A stretch of DNA of 12,214 nt from Thermoleophilia bacterium (GTDB lineage Bacteria; Actinomycetota; Thermoleophilia; Gaiellales; Gaiellaceae): assembly GCA_025927435.1 (NCBI GenBank), contig JAICLM010000036.1, positions 1 to 12,214 on the forward strand, given 5' to 3'. This document shows, piece by piece, positions 6,602 to 12,214 of this stretch. The notes beneath the pieces are model-generated. The model saw only the letters and a program-made list of their open reading frames with translations. It ran no database searches and had not been told where the DNA came from. The position numbers and the translations under genes are program-made. Within the stretch, counting starts at the first letter, position 1; the number at the start of each line of letters is the position of its first letter.

Positions 6602-6868
6602 ATGGCAACGAGGGCGGCGACACCGTGGGGACCTGCAGATCTCGTGGAGGAGCTGACCGTTCCGCAGCAGGCGGGGGCCAAGCGGTTCGCATCGAAGGTC
6701 CAGCTGCTCGAGACCGCGAAGGGGGAGAGGCTCGTCCGCTTCTCCTACGCGGGTGCCGGCGGCGGCACGCGCGGGCCGGTCACCCTCCGAGAGCGAGACA
6801 TCGGACGGCTGAAAGCCGCCCTCGCCAAGCACCCCGCACTGGCTGAGACGCTCGGCCTGGAGCCTTAG
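6602..6868 (+). CDS. Small protein of unknown function, 88 residues
   Basis: I do not recognise this protein. It has no signal peptide or membrane segment. Visible pattern: a short helix-like start (GPADLVEEL), then alternating strand-like segments (ASKVQLLETAKGERLVRFSYAG), a Gly-rich turn (AGAGGGTRGP), the strand VTLRERD, and a C-terminal helix (IGRLKAALAKHPALAETL). The strand-rich core followed by a helix, with the GxxLVRFSY and GPVTLRERDIGRLKAAL pattern, loosely recalls PC4-like single-stranded nucleic-acid-binding proteins; that is a guess. Codon use and the strong start context support it as a real gene, and the frame matches the GC-rich third-position pattern. It diverges from the peptidoglycan-binding gene and converges with purQ, whose stop codon overlaps its own (TTAG, 6865-6868). 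Confidence 0.75.
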   Translation: MATRAATPWGPADLVEELTVPQQAGAKRFASKVQLLETAKGERLVRFSYAGAGGGTRGPVTLRERDIGRLKAALAKHPALAETLGLEP

Positions 6869-7545
6869 ATCGCAGCGAGCACGCGCTCGCGGGCCGCGTC
6901 GACGAGCGAGGCGAGGAGCAGCGCGCCGTCGTCCGAGCCGAGCAGCGGATCGACCGCATGCTCGGGATGCGGCATCAGGCCCATCACGTTGCCCGCCTCG
7001 TTGCAGACGCCGGCGATCCCCTCGACAGAGCCGTTCGGGTTGTCGACGTAGCGAAGCACGACCTGCGCGGGGTCGAGATCGGGCGGAGGGAGATAACGGC
7101 CGTCGCCGTGCTTCACCGGCAGCACGAGCCGCCCACCGGCGGTGCAGCGTGTGGTGAAGGGCAGGTCGTCCCGCTCGACCGTGACCGGGACGTCGCGGCA
7201 GACGAAGCGCAGCGACTCGTTTCGCAGCAGCGCGCCGGGCAGCAGGCCCGCCTCGCAGAGGATCTGGAAGCCGTTGCAGATGCCTAACACGAAGCCGCCC
7301 GCGTCGGCGAACTCGCGGACCGCGGCCGTCGCCGGCGAGAACCGTGCGATCGCTCCGCAGCGGAGATGGTCGCCGTACGAGAAGCCGCCGGGGAGAACGA
7401 CCGCGTCGAGGTCGGGCAGCTCGCGCTCCTCGTGCCAGACCGGGACCGCCTCCGCGTCGAGCGCGGCGAGCGCCCACAGCGCATCCCGGTCGTCCTGCGA
7501 GCCGGGATACGTGACCACCGCGATTCTCGGCTGGGGGCTAGCCAA
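6865..7545 (-). CDS. purQ: FGAM synthase glutaminase subunit PurQ
   Basis: A 226-residue class I glutamine amidotransferase that releases ammonia from glutamine for PurL. The nucleophile is C90 in FVLGICNGFQIL. H193 and E195 in GLMPHPEHA complete the triad. PGGFSYGDHLRCGAIA at 52-67 and NPNGSVEGIAGVCNEAGNVMG before the triad His are family hallmarks. The N-terminal PGSQDDRDALWAL replaces the common PGSNCDRD form, as in other actinobacteria. The start is TTG at 7545, overlapping the end of purS by 8 bp, with a GAGG nine bases upstream; it gives the right N-terminus. It is the last gene of the purB-C-S-Q block. In many relatives purL would follow directly, but here unrelated genes intervene. 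Confidence 0.96.
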   Translation of the reverse strand: MASPQPRIAVVTYPGSQDDRDALWALAALDAEAVPVWHEERELPDLDAVVLPGGFSYGDHLRCGAIARFSPATAAVREFADAGGFVLGICNGFQILCEAGLLPGALLRNESLRFVCRDVPVTVERDDLPFTTRCTAGGRLVLPVKHGDGRYLPPPDLDPAQVVLRYVDNPNGSVEGIAGVCNEAGNVMGLMPHPEHAVDPLLGSDDGALLLASLVDAARERVLAAI

Positions 7546-7777
7546 CGATCTCGACCTCGTACGACTCGATCAGCGGGTTCGCGAGGAGCCGTTCGCACAT
7601 CTGCTCCACCTGCGCCTTCGCCGCGGCCGCGTCGGCGGCCTCGACCTCGAGATCGATCACCTTGCCGACGCGCGCGTCCTCCACCTCGAAGCCGAGATGG
7701 CCGAGCGCGGATCCGACCGCTTCCCCCTGCGGGTCGAGGATTCCCGGCTTCGGCCTGACGAGGACGGTCGCCCTCAC
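7538..7777 (-). CDS. purS: FGAM synthase subunit PurS
   Basis: A 79-residue protein, typical for PurS, which dimerises and bridges PurQ and PurL so that ammonia can be channelled. The sequence starts VRATVLVRPKPGILDPQGEAVGSALGHLGF and then carries VGKVIDLEVEA and MCERLLANPLIESYEVEIV, the standard alternating strand-helix pattern ending in the NPxIExYxxE motif. It starts with GTG at 7777, which overlaps the purC stop as GTGA. No independent ribosome-binding site is evident, which fits translational coupling to purC. Its end overlaps purQ by 8 bp. Confidence 0.95.
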   Translation of the reverse strand: MRATVLVRPKPGILDPQGEAVGSALGHLGFEVEDARVGKVIDLEVEAADAAAAKAQVEQMCERLLANPLIESYEVEIVG

Positions 7778-8631
7778 CCGAGCACCACGGTGGGATCGTC
7801 GAGGTAGGCGGGGAACGGAATGGTGGTCAGCCGCTCGAAGGCCTCGTGGTACTTCTTGCGCGTGACCTGCACGACCTCGTCCGGCAGCTCCGGGCCGGGA
7901 TCGGTCTTGTCCCAGCCTGTCGTCTCGCAGTAGTCGCGGACGAACTGCTTGTCGAAACTGTCCTGCGGCCGGCCCGGCTCGTACGAGTCGCCGGGCCAGA
8001 AGCGGGAGGAGTCCGGCGTCAGCGCCTCGTCGCCGAGCACGAGATTGCCGTCGGTGTCGATTCCCAGCTCGAACTTCGTGTCGGCGATGATCAGTCCCGC
8101 GCGCAACGCGTGGTCGGCCGCCGTCTTGTAGAGGCGGAGGGAGACCTCCTCGGCCTCGCGGAACCGCTCCTCGCCCACCAGCTCGGCCGCCTGCTCGCGC
8201 GTGATGTTCTCGTCGTGTCCCTCCACCGCCTTCGTCGCCGGGGTGAAGATCGGCTCGGGCAGCTTGTCCGACTCCTGCAGGCCCTCTGGGAGCCGGTGCC
8301 CGCAGACCTCGCCGCTCGCGCGGTAGTCCTTCCAGCCCGAACCGGCGAGATAGCCGCGCACGACGCACTCGATCGGCAGCATCTCGAGCCGGCGGCACTC
8401 CATCGAACGGCCGTCATCGCGGATGGCGAGCATGTGGTTCGGCACGATCGGCGCGAGGAGCGTGAACCAGTAGCCGGAGAGGCCGGTCAGGACGCGGCCC
8501 TTGTCCGGGATCTCGGTCGGCAGGACGACGTCGAAGGTCGAGATGCGGTCGGAGGCGACGAGCAGCAGGCGCTCCTCGTCGATCTCGTAGATCTCGCGGA
8601 CCTTCCCGGACGCGATGTGGGTCTCAGGCAT
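7774..8631 (-). CDS. purC: SAICAR synthetase PurC
   Basis: A 285-residue phosphoribosylaminoimidazole-succinocarboxamide synthase, which joins CAIR and aspartate with ATP. Visible motifs are SGKVREIYEID at 8-18 (nucleotide-binding loop), LLLVASDRISTFDVVLP at 22-38, IECVVRGYLAGSGWKDY at 87-103, ADTKFELGIDTDGNLVLGDEALTPDSSRFW split over 183-212, and FDKQFVRDY near 226. It belongs to the longer, yeast/actinobacterial style of PurC rather than the 235-residue E. coli form. ATG 8631 lies inside the 3' end of purB (8-bp overlap) and has a perfect AAGGAGG nine bases upstream, so it can be initiated independently. It is followed by purS through a 4-bp overlap. Confidence 0.97.
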   Translation of the reverse strand: MPETHIASGKVREIYEIDEERLLLVASDRISTFDVVLPTEIPDKGRVLTGLSGYWFTLLAPIVPNHMLAIRDDGRSMECRRLEMLPIECVVRGYLAGSGWKDYRASGEVCGHRLPEGLQESDKLPEPIFTPATKAVEGHDENITREQAAELVGEERFREAEEVSLRLYKTAADHALRAGLIIADTKFELGIDTDGNLVLGDEALTPDSSRFWPGDSYEPGRPQDSFDKQFVRDYCETTGWDKTDPGPELPDEVVQVTRKKYHEAFERLTTIPFPAYLDDPTVVLG

Positions 8632-9931
8632 GTAGCGGTTCCTCCTTGAGGGCTTCGAGACGGGCGAACACGGTGTCGACGTGGCGCGTGTACGCGCCGA
8701 GGTCGAAGGCGGAGCCGAGGTCGACGCGCGAGGCGATCTCGTCGTCCGAGCGGCAGAGCTCGCGGAAGTCGAGCTCCTCCTCCCAGGCGCGCATCGCGGC
8801 ACGCTGAACAAGGCGATAGGCGTCGTCGCGCGCGAGGCCGGACTCGAGGAGCGCGTTGAGCACGCGCTGGCTGAAGAAGAGGAAGTGGCTCGCCTCGAGG
8901 TTCCGGCGCATCCGCTCGGGCCGCACGACGAGACCCTCGACGAGCCAGGCGAAGCGCTCCAGCATGTAGTCGAGCGCGAGGAACGCATCGGGGATGACGA
9001 CGCGCTCGGCCGACGAGTGGGAGATATCGCGCTCGTGCCAGAGGGCGACGTTCTCGAGGCCGACGAGGGAGCAGCCCCGCACCACGCGCGAGAGTCCGCA
9101 GATCCGCTCCGCGACGACGGGATTCCGCTTGTGCGGCATCGCCGACGAGCCCTTCTGGCCGCGGCCGAACGGCTCCTGCACCTCGCCGACCTCAGTGCGC
9201 GCGAGGTGCCGCACCTCGAGCGCGAAGGCGTCGAGGGAGGACGCCACGACCGCGAGCGCGGCGAGCAGCTCGGCGTGGCGGTCGCGCTGCAGGATCTGGG
9301 TCGACGACGGTGCGGGCTCGAGGCCGAGACGCTCGCACGCCAGCCGCTCGAGCTCGGGATCCGTCGCAGCGTAGGTGCCGACGGCGCCCGAGAGCTTGCC
9401 GACGCGCATCCCTTCGAGCGCGCGGGCGACCCGCTCGCGGCCGCGGGCCAGCTCGAACGCCCAGCCGGCGAGCTTGAGCCCGAAGGTGGTCGGCTCGGCG
9501 TGGACGCCGTGCGTGCGGCCGATCTGCAGCGTCTCGCGGTGCTCCTCGGCTCGGGCGGTGACGACCGCGAACGCACGGTCGAGACCCGCGAGGATCAGCG
9601 CCCCCGCCTCGCGGATCTGCACCGAAAGCGCCGTGTCGACGACGTCGGAGGAGGTGAGGCCGTAGTGGAACCAGCGGCCCTCCTCGCCCAGCTGCTCGGC
9701 GACCGCGTCGACGAAGGCGGCGGTGTCGTGGTGCAGCGTCGCCTCGAGCTCGGCAACACGTGCCACGCTCGGCGGCGTGGCCTCGGCGATGCTCGCCGCG
9801 GCCTCGTCGGGCACGACTCCGAGCTCGGCCCAGGCCGCCGTGGCCGCCTGCTCGACCTCGAGCCAGGTCGCGAGCTTCCCCTCGTCCGACCAGATCCGGG
9901 CCATGGCCGGGCGGGAGTAGCGGGCGATCAC
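8624..9931 (-). CDS. purB: Adenylosuccinate lyase PurB
   Basis: A 435-residue member of the fumarase/aspartase superfamily. It cleaves SAICAR to AICAR and adenylosuccinate to AMP, each with release of fumarate. The signature loop KGSSAMPHKRNP lies at 260-271, with the catalytic Ser at 262/263. QIGRTHGVHAEPTTFG at 137-151 contains the general-acid His (H141), and HYGLTSSDVVDTALS at 89-103 is the substrate-binding stretch. A longer reading from 9967 is open, but GTG 9931 gives the canonical N-terminus (VIARYSRPAMARIWSDE). It sits exactly seven bases after TAGACT, without a Shine-Dalgarno sequence. It heads the purB-C-S-Q block and is divergent from the secreted-protein gene across 121 bp. The last codons carry the purC ribosome-binding site. 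Confidence 0.96.
   Translation of the reverse strand: MIARYSRPAMARIWSDEGKLATWLEVEQAATAAWAELGVVPDEAAASIAEATPPSVARVAELEATLHHDTAAFVDAVAEQLGEEGRWFHYGLTSSDVVDTALSVQIREAGALILAGLDRAFAVVTARAEEHRETLQIGRTHGVHAEPTTFGLKLAGWAFELARGRERVARALEGMRVGKLSGAVGTYAATDPELERLACERLGLEPAPSSTQILQRDRHAELLAALAVVASSLDAFALEVRHLARTEVGEVQEPFGRGQKGSSAMPHKRNPVVAERICGLSRVVRGCSLVGLENVALWHERDISHSSAERVVIPDAFLALDYMLERFAWLVEGLVVRPERMRRNLEASHFLFFSQRVLNALLESGLARDDAYRLVQRAAMRAWEEELDFRELCRSDDEIASRVDLGSAFDLGAYTRHVDTVFARLEALKEEPLHA
8641..8647 (-). promoter_or_regulatory. Shine-Dalgarno site of purC (AAGGAGG)
   Basis: A perfect AAGGAGG on the minus strand lies nine bases before the purC ATG, within the last codons of purB (Lys-Glu-Glu). 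It contrasts with the SD-less starts of purB and purL and supports the 8631 start. Confidence 0.85.
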
Positions 9932-9938
9932 GTGCTCC

Positions 9939-9944
9939 AGTCTA
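9939..9944 (-). promoter_or_regulatory. Putative leaderless -10 element (TAGACT) for purB
   Basis: TAGACT, then GGAGCAC (7 bases), then the purB GTG. The hexamer and spacing are identical to those before purL. GGAG is within the spacer, too close to the GTG to be a normal ribosome-binding site. No good -35 is seen at 17-18 bases. Confidence 0.5.
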
Positions 9945-10040
9945 GAGCGCTCGCCTGTCGGAGCCATGTCCCTCGAACGGGGGACCGCGACCGGCGAAAT
10001 ACGCGGCTACTCTGGCGCGGATTTTGCCCGCGAAATCTGT

Positions 10041-10055
10041 AGGAAGGTGTTCTTG
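10041..10055 (+). promoter_or_regulatory. Ribosome-binding site and TTG start of the secreted-protein gene
   Basis: AGGAAGG (10041-10047) is followed by TGTTC and TTG (10053). This spacing of five bases and the signal peptide that begins right at the TTG fix the start. It therefore overrides a longer open frame from 9966 and a GTG embedded in the SD at 10047. TACTCT at 10008-10013 might be its -10, giving a leader of roughly 30 bases. Confidence 0.6.
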
Positions 10056-11255
10056 AAGAGGTACTCTCTCCCGATCGCCGTCGCTCTCTCCTTCGCCTTC
10101 GGCGTTACCGGCGGCGCGTTGGCAGACGGGCATCCGGCCAAGAGCCACAGTCTCAGGAGCCATCGCCCCAAGGCCCAGGTGAGGGCGGCGACTGTTGCTC
10201 CGCACCACACCCTGGTCCCGAGCTTCGTGGCGCATCCGCGCGCGTGGTTCCGGGCGCTCGGTTCCCCTTCGGGCAAGGCGGCGCATTCGCACAAGGCGAA
10301 GCCCGCGCACCGCCACGCGGCGCACAGGCACGGGACGCACGAGCACGCAGTCCACAAGCGGACGCCGAAGCGCCGGGCCCACAAGCCCAAGTCGACCAAG
10401 CCGAGGGCCGACCGGCAGCCCCGGCCGAAGCGCCCACTGCGGGCGACCACGCTCTCGATCTACGAGCACACGACGCGGCCGAGGGCTCTCGCCCACCAGG
10501 GGTGCCACGCGGCGAGGCGTCACGAGAGCGGCATCGTCGTCCTCGACTTCGGCAAGCCCTCGTTCCAGAACGGCGGCTACGGGACGCTGCTCTTCTCAGG
10601 TCGCTTCGCGCCGAATCGCAAGATCACGAACGCGATGTTCGGCTACGCGCGCGGCTACGTCTCCTGCCTACCGCAGGGCTCAACCGCGACGATCGAGCTC
10701 GCGCGCGGCACCAGCAACTACCACCCCTTGGTGCCGAGCGCCTACACCGCCGGAGTGCGCTGGGCCCGCGAGACGAACAGGCTCGGGCGCATGCTCGCCC
10801 GAAAGGGCCTCGACACGCGCGTCGAGTCGGCTGCCGCCGACGACGCCGAGCCCGCGTGGGACCCGGCCTTCCGCCGGACGCGCGAGTTCTTCCACGGCTT
10901 CCGCGCGGGGGTGCACGGGCACACGCTCTTCAACTACGGCTCGCTCGACGGCGGAGTCGGCGCGGTCTGGAGCGCACGGCAAGCGTGGTTCGTCTCCGGC
11001 GGCCTGCGCAACACGAAGGCGTTGCCCGAGATCTACAACTCGGCGATGGCGGAGCAGTGGGCCGAGCTGGCGCGGATCGCCAGCGGCAAGTACCACCTCG
11101 GCATCCACTTTGCGGGCGTCATGACGCAGGGGACGTCGGGCTGCGACTGCGGCTTGCGGCCGGCGGAGGCGCACAATGCGCTCGCCGATGCGCTCGACGC
11201 GCAGGGCGTCGGCCATGTGCCGCTGCCCAGCGGCGGCACGAACATCGTCGGTTGA
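10053..11255 (+). CDS. Secreted protein with His/Lys-rich stalk and uncharacterised C-terminal domain
   Basis: A 400-residue exported protein; I do not recognise its family with certainty. Residues 1-24 form a Sec signal peptide (basic KRY, hydrophobic LPIAVALSFAFG, cleavage after GALA). Residues 28-128 are a low-complexity basic stalk, with ten histidines between 78 and 110 in HSH, HRH, HRH and HEH pairs, followed by Lys/Arg/Pro. From about 157 to 400 lies a compact domain. It starts IVVLDFGKPSFQNGGYG, continues with FGYARGYVSCLP, ELARGTSNY, VESAAADDAEPAWDP, NYGSLDGG and IYNSAMAEQWAELARIA, and ends with TSGCDCGLRPAEAHNALADAL. Strand-ending acidic residues and the final YNxxxAxQW pattern resemble TIM-barrel glycoside-hydrolase-like proteins (GH25/DUF1906 type), but this is tentative. 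Cys151, 205, 364 and 366 could form disulfides. It interrupts the purine locus and is read against it. Confidence 0.8.
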   Translation: MKRYSLPIAVALSFAFGVTGGALADGHPAKSHSLRSHRPKAQVRAATVAPHHTLVPSFVAHPRAWFRALGSPSGKAAHSHKAKPAHRHAAHRHGTHEHAVHKRTPKRRAHKPKSTKPRADRQPRPKRPLRATTLSIYEHTTRPRALAHQGCHAARRHESGIVVLDFGKPSFQNGGYGTLLFSGRFAPNRKITNAMFGYARGYVSCLPQGSTATIELARGTSNYHPLVPSAYTAGVRWARETNRLGRMLARKGLDTRVESAAADDAEPAWDPAFRRTREFFHGFRAGVHGHTLFNYGSLDGGVGAVWSARQAWFVSGGLRNTKALPEIYNSAMAEQWAELARIASGKYHLGIHFAGVMTQGTSGCDCGLRPAEAHNALADALDAQGVGHVPLPSGGTNIVG

Positions 11256-11297
11256 AGCGGGGCCAGAGGTGCAGGCCGGGAGGGGCCGGCGTGGATC

Positions 11298-11708
11298 TCA
11301 AAGGCTCAGGATGCGGAGCGCGAGTGCCGCGGCGTTGCGGGCGTTGTCGACGCCGACCGCCGCCACCGGAACGCCCGGCGGCATCTGCGCGATCGCGAGC
11401 AGCGCGTCGAGGCCGTCGAGCACGCTGAGGCTCGAGCGGAGAGGGACGCCGATCACCGGCAAGTCGGTCTGCGCCGCGACCGCTCCGGGTAGCGCCGCGG
11501 ACAGTCCCGCACCGCAGATGAGGACGCGCAACCCCCGTTCGCGGGCGCTCCGCGAGTACTCCGCGACGGCGTCCGGCGTGCGGTGGGCAGACCGCACCTC
11601 GAACTCGTAGCCGACGCCGGCCTCGTCGAGTAGCTTCGTCGCGCCCTCCATCCGCTCGCGGTCGGACTCGGAGCCGACGAGGATCCCGACGCTGGGGCCC
11701 TCAGACAT
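11298..11708 (-). CDS. purE: N5-carboxyaminoimidazole ribonucleotide mutase PurE (class I-like, short)
   Basis: A 136-residue protein that converts N5-CAIR to CAIR. Seen are VGILVGSESDRERM (phosphate-binding GSxSD), EVRSAHRTPD with H42 equivalent to the catalytic His of E. coli PurE (H45), and LPVIGVPLRSSLSVLDGLDALLAIAQMPPGVPVAAVGVDNARNAAALALRIL. The usual AGGAAHLPG loop reads AGLSAALPG here (residues 67-75), so the conserved His is Ala72. The protein also stops about 25-30 residues earlier than E. coli PurE, lacking the C-terminal helix tail. Both could be normal for this lineage. ATG 11708 overlaps the purD stop by 8 bp (ATGTCTGA), without its own good ribosome-binding site, so it is coupled to purD. 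A related PurE-like domain occurs in LarB, but the context here is purine synthesis. Confidence 0.92.
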   Translation of the reverse strand: MSEGPSVGILVGSESDRERMEGATKLLDEAGVGYEFEVRSAHRTPDAVAEYSRSARERGLRVLICGAGLSAALPGAVAAQTDLPVIGVPLRSSLSVLDGLDALLAIAQMPPGVPVAAVGVDNARNAAALALRILSL

Positions 11709-12214
11709 TCGCGGCGATGTCCGTGCGGAGGTGCATGCCGGCGAAATCTATGTGCGCCGCCGCGTCGTAGGCTGCGGTTCGGGCGGCCGCGACGGTTTCG
11801 CCGACCCCGACGACGTTGAGGATGCGGCCGCCGTTCGTGACGAGCTGCCCGTCGTGGAGCGCCGTCCCCGCGTGGAAGACCAGCGCTCCCGTCGCCTCGG
11901 CGGCCTCGACGCCCTCGATCGGCGTGCCCTGGTCGCCGCGCTCGGGATACGCGCCGCCCGAGACCACGATCGTGACGGCGGCGCGACCCCCGAGCTCGAG
12001 CCGCTGCGAGAGGTCGCCGGCGAGCAGCGGCAGCAGGTCGCTGTCGAGCCGGGGCAGGAGCGACTGCGTCTCGGGGTCGCCGAAGCGGCAGTTGAACTCG
12101 ATCACGCGGAGCCCGTCGTCCGTTCGCATCAGCCCGGCGTAGAGCAGTCCCTGGAAGGGCGAGCTGCGTCGCGCGAGCTCGCGGAGCACCGGCAGGTGCA
12201 CCGTCTCGAGGATC
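11701..12214 (-). CDS. purD: Phosphoribosylamine-glycine ligase PurD, 3' part (runs off right edge)
   Basis: About 170 C-terminal residues of GAR synthetase, an ATP-grasp ligase that makes GAR from phosphoribosylamine, glycine and ATP. The frame enters from the window edge as ILETVHLPVLRELARR and is open throughout, so the apparent GTG near 12201 is an internal codon. YAGLMRTDDGLRVIEFNCRFGDPETQ holds the Glu and Asn metal ligands of the ATP-grasp site. The C-terminal domain continues with VVSGGAYPERGDQGTPIEGVEAAEATGALVFHAGT split across the region and ends GRILNVVGVGETVAAARTAAYDAAAHIDFAGMHLRTDIA, typical of PurD. The first roughly 250 residues are outside. It is followed by purE with an 8-bp overlap. 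Confidence 0.96.
   Translation of the reverse strand, partial: ILETVHLPVLRELARRSSPFQGLLYAGLMRTDDGLRVIEFNCRFGDPETQSLLPRLDSDLLPLLAGDLSQRLELGGRAAVTIVVSGGAYPERGDQGTPIEGVEAAEATGALVFHAGTALHDGQLVTNGGRILNVVGVGETVAAARTAAYDAAAHIDFAGMHLRTDIAANV

Noticed and set aside
3979..6681. A 900-codon minus-strand open frame opposite the histidine kinase, and similar long antisense frames across purL and purB
   Set aside because: Such frames arise automatically from strong GC bias at third positions. The translations are Arg/Ala/Asp-rich without recognisable domains, while the opposite strand encodes clear families.
1676..6868. The block between purL and purQ as a mobile island or defence system
   Set aside because: There is no integrase, transposase, terminal repeats, attachment site or composition shift, and the proteins are ordinary chromosomal families.
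7774..9576. Apparent 600-codon reading frame spanning purC and part of purB
   Set aside because: Only the C-terminal 285 codons are PurC, with its own AAGGAGG and ATG. The upstream part is an out-of-frame reading of purB, rich in Ser/Arg, so it is not a fusion.
9932..9967. Twelve-codon N-terminal extension of purB from an upstream ATG
   Set aside because: The extension crosses the TAGACT box and does not resemble family N-termini. GTG 9931 gives the standard start.
9966..10052. 29-codon N-terminal extension of the secreted protein
   Set aside because: It would place an acidic/basic stretch before a clear signal peptide. The AGGAAGG and TTG at 10053 explain the start.
11275..11290. GCCGG-GAGGGG-CCGGC hairpin between the secreted-protein gene and purE as a terminator
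   Set aside because: The five-base stem lacks a T-run on either strand. Such hairpins are frequent in DNA this GC-rich.

Overview
The window is very GC-rich, densely packed bacterial chromosomal DNA. Third-position GC is strong, GTG, TTG and possibly CTG starts occur, and genes overlap by 4-35 bp. The separate purS/purQ/purL genes for FGAM synthase, the actinobacterial flavour of the proteins and the gene order suggest a deep-branching high-GC actinobacterium, perhaps class Thermoleophilia (Gaiellales/Solirubrobacterales). That placement is inference from style, not from a marker gene. No tRNA, rRNA, CRISPR array, insertion sequence, integrase or phage gene was seen.

The backbone is a de novo purine (IMP) biosynthesis locus read on the minus strand: purD (3' part, right edge), purE, then purB-purC-purS-purQ, and purL (5' part, left edge). 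Within blocks the genes are translationally coupled: purD/purE overlap by 8 bp, purB/purC by 8, purC/purS by 4 and purS/purQ by 8. Together they provide GAR synthetase, N5-CAIR mutase, adenylosuccinate lyase, SAICAR synthetase and all three FGAM synthase subunits.

This locus is broken twice by other genes. Between purE and purB sits a plus-strand gene (10053-11255) for a secreted protein with a histidine/lysine-rich stalk and a conserved-looking C-terminal domain of unknown function. Between purQ and purL lies about 5.3 kb of unrelated genes. On the plus strand these are an EamA/DMT permease, a GNAT acetyltransferase, a glyoxalase I, a six-helix membrane protein and a soluble GAF-GAF histidine kinase. 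After them come a minus-strand single-pass peptidoglycan-binding protein and a plus-strand 88-residue protein of unknown function.

The most notable pattern is in gene starts. Six genes (purL, purB, the GNAT, the glyoxalase, the peptidoglycan-binding protein and the 88-residue protein) have a TANNNT hexamer, usually TAGNNT, ending 6-7 bases before the start codon and no Shine-Dalgarno sequence. A seventh, the histidine kinase, has a weaker version. This is the known architecture of actinobacterial leaderless transcripts. For purL the motif points to a CTG start, and no in-frame ATG, GTG or TTG exists upstream of the catalytic core. By contrast purC and the secreted protein carry clear Shine-Dalgarno sites. 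Two convergent gene pairs meet with overlapping stop codons and no room for a terminator. I do not see a clear new defence or mobile system; the secreted His-rich protein and the small leaderless gene with a repeat-rich upstream region are the best candidates for undescribed biology.
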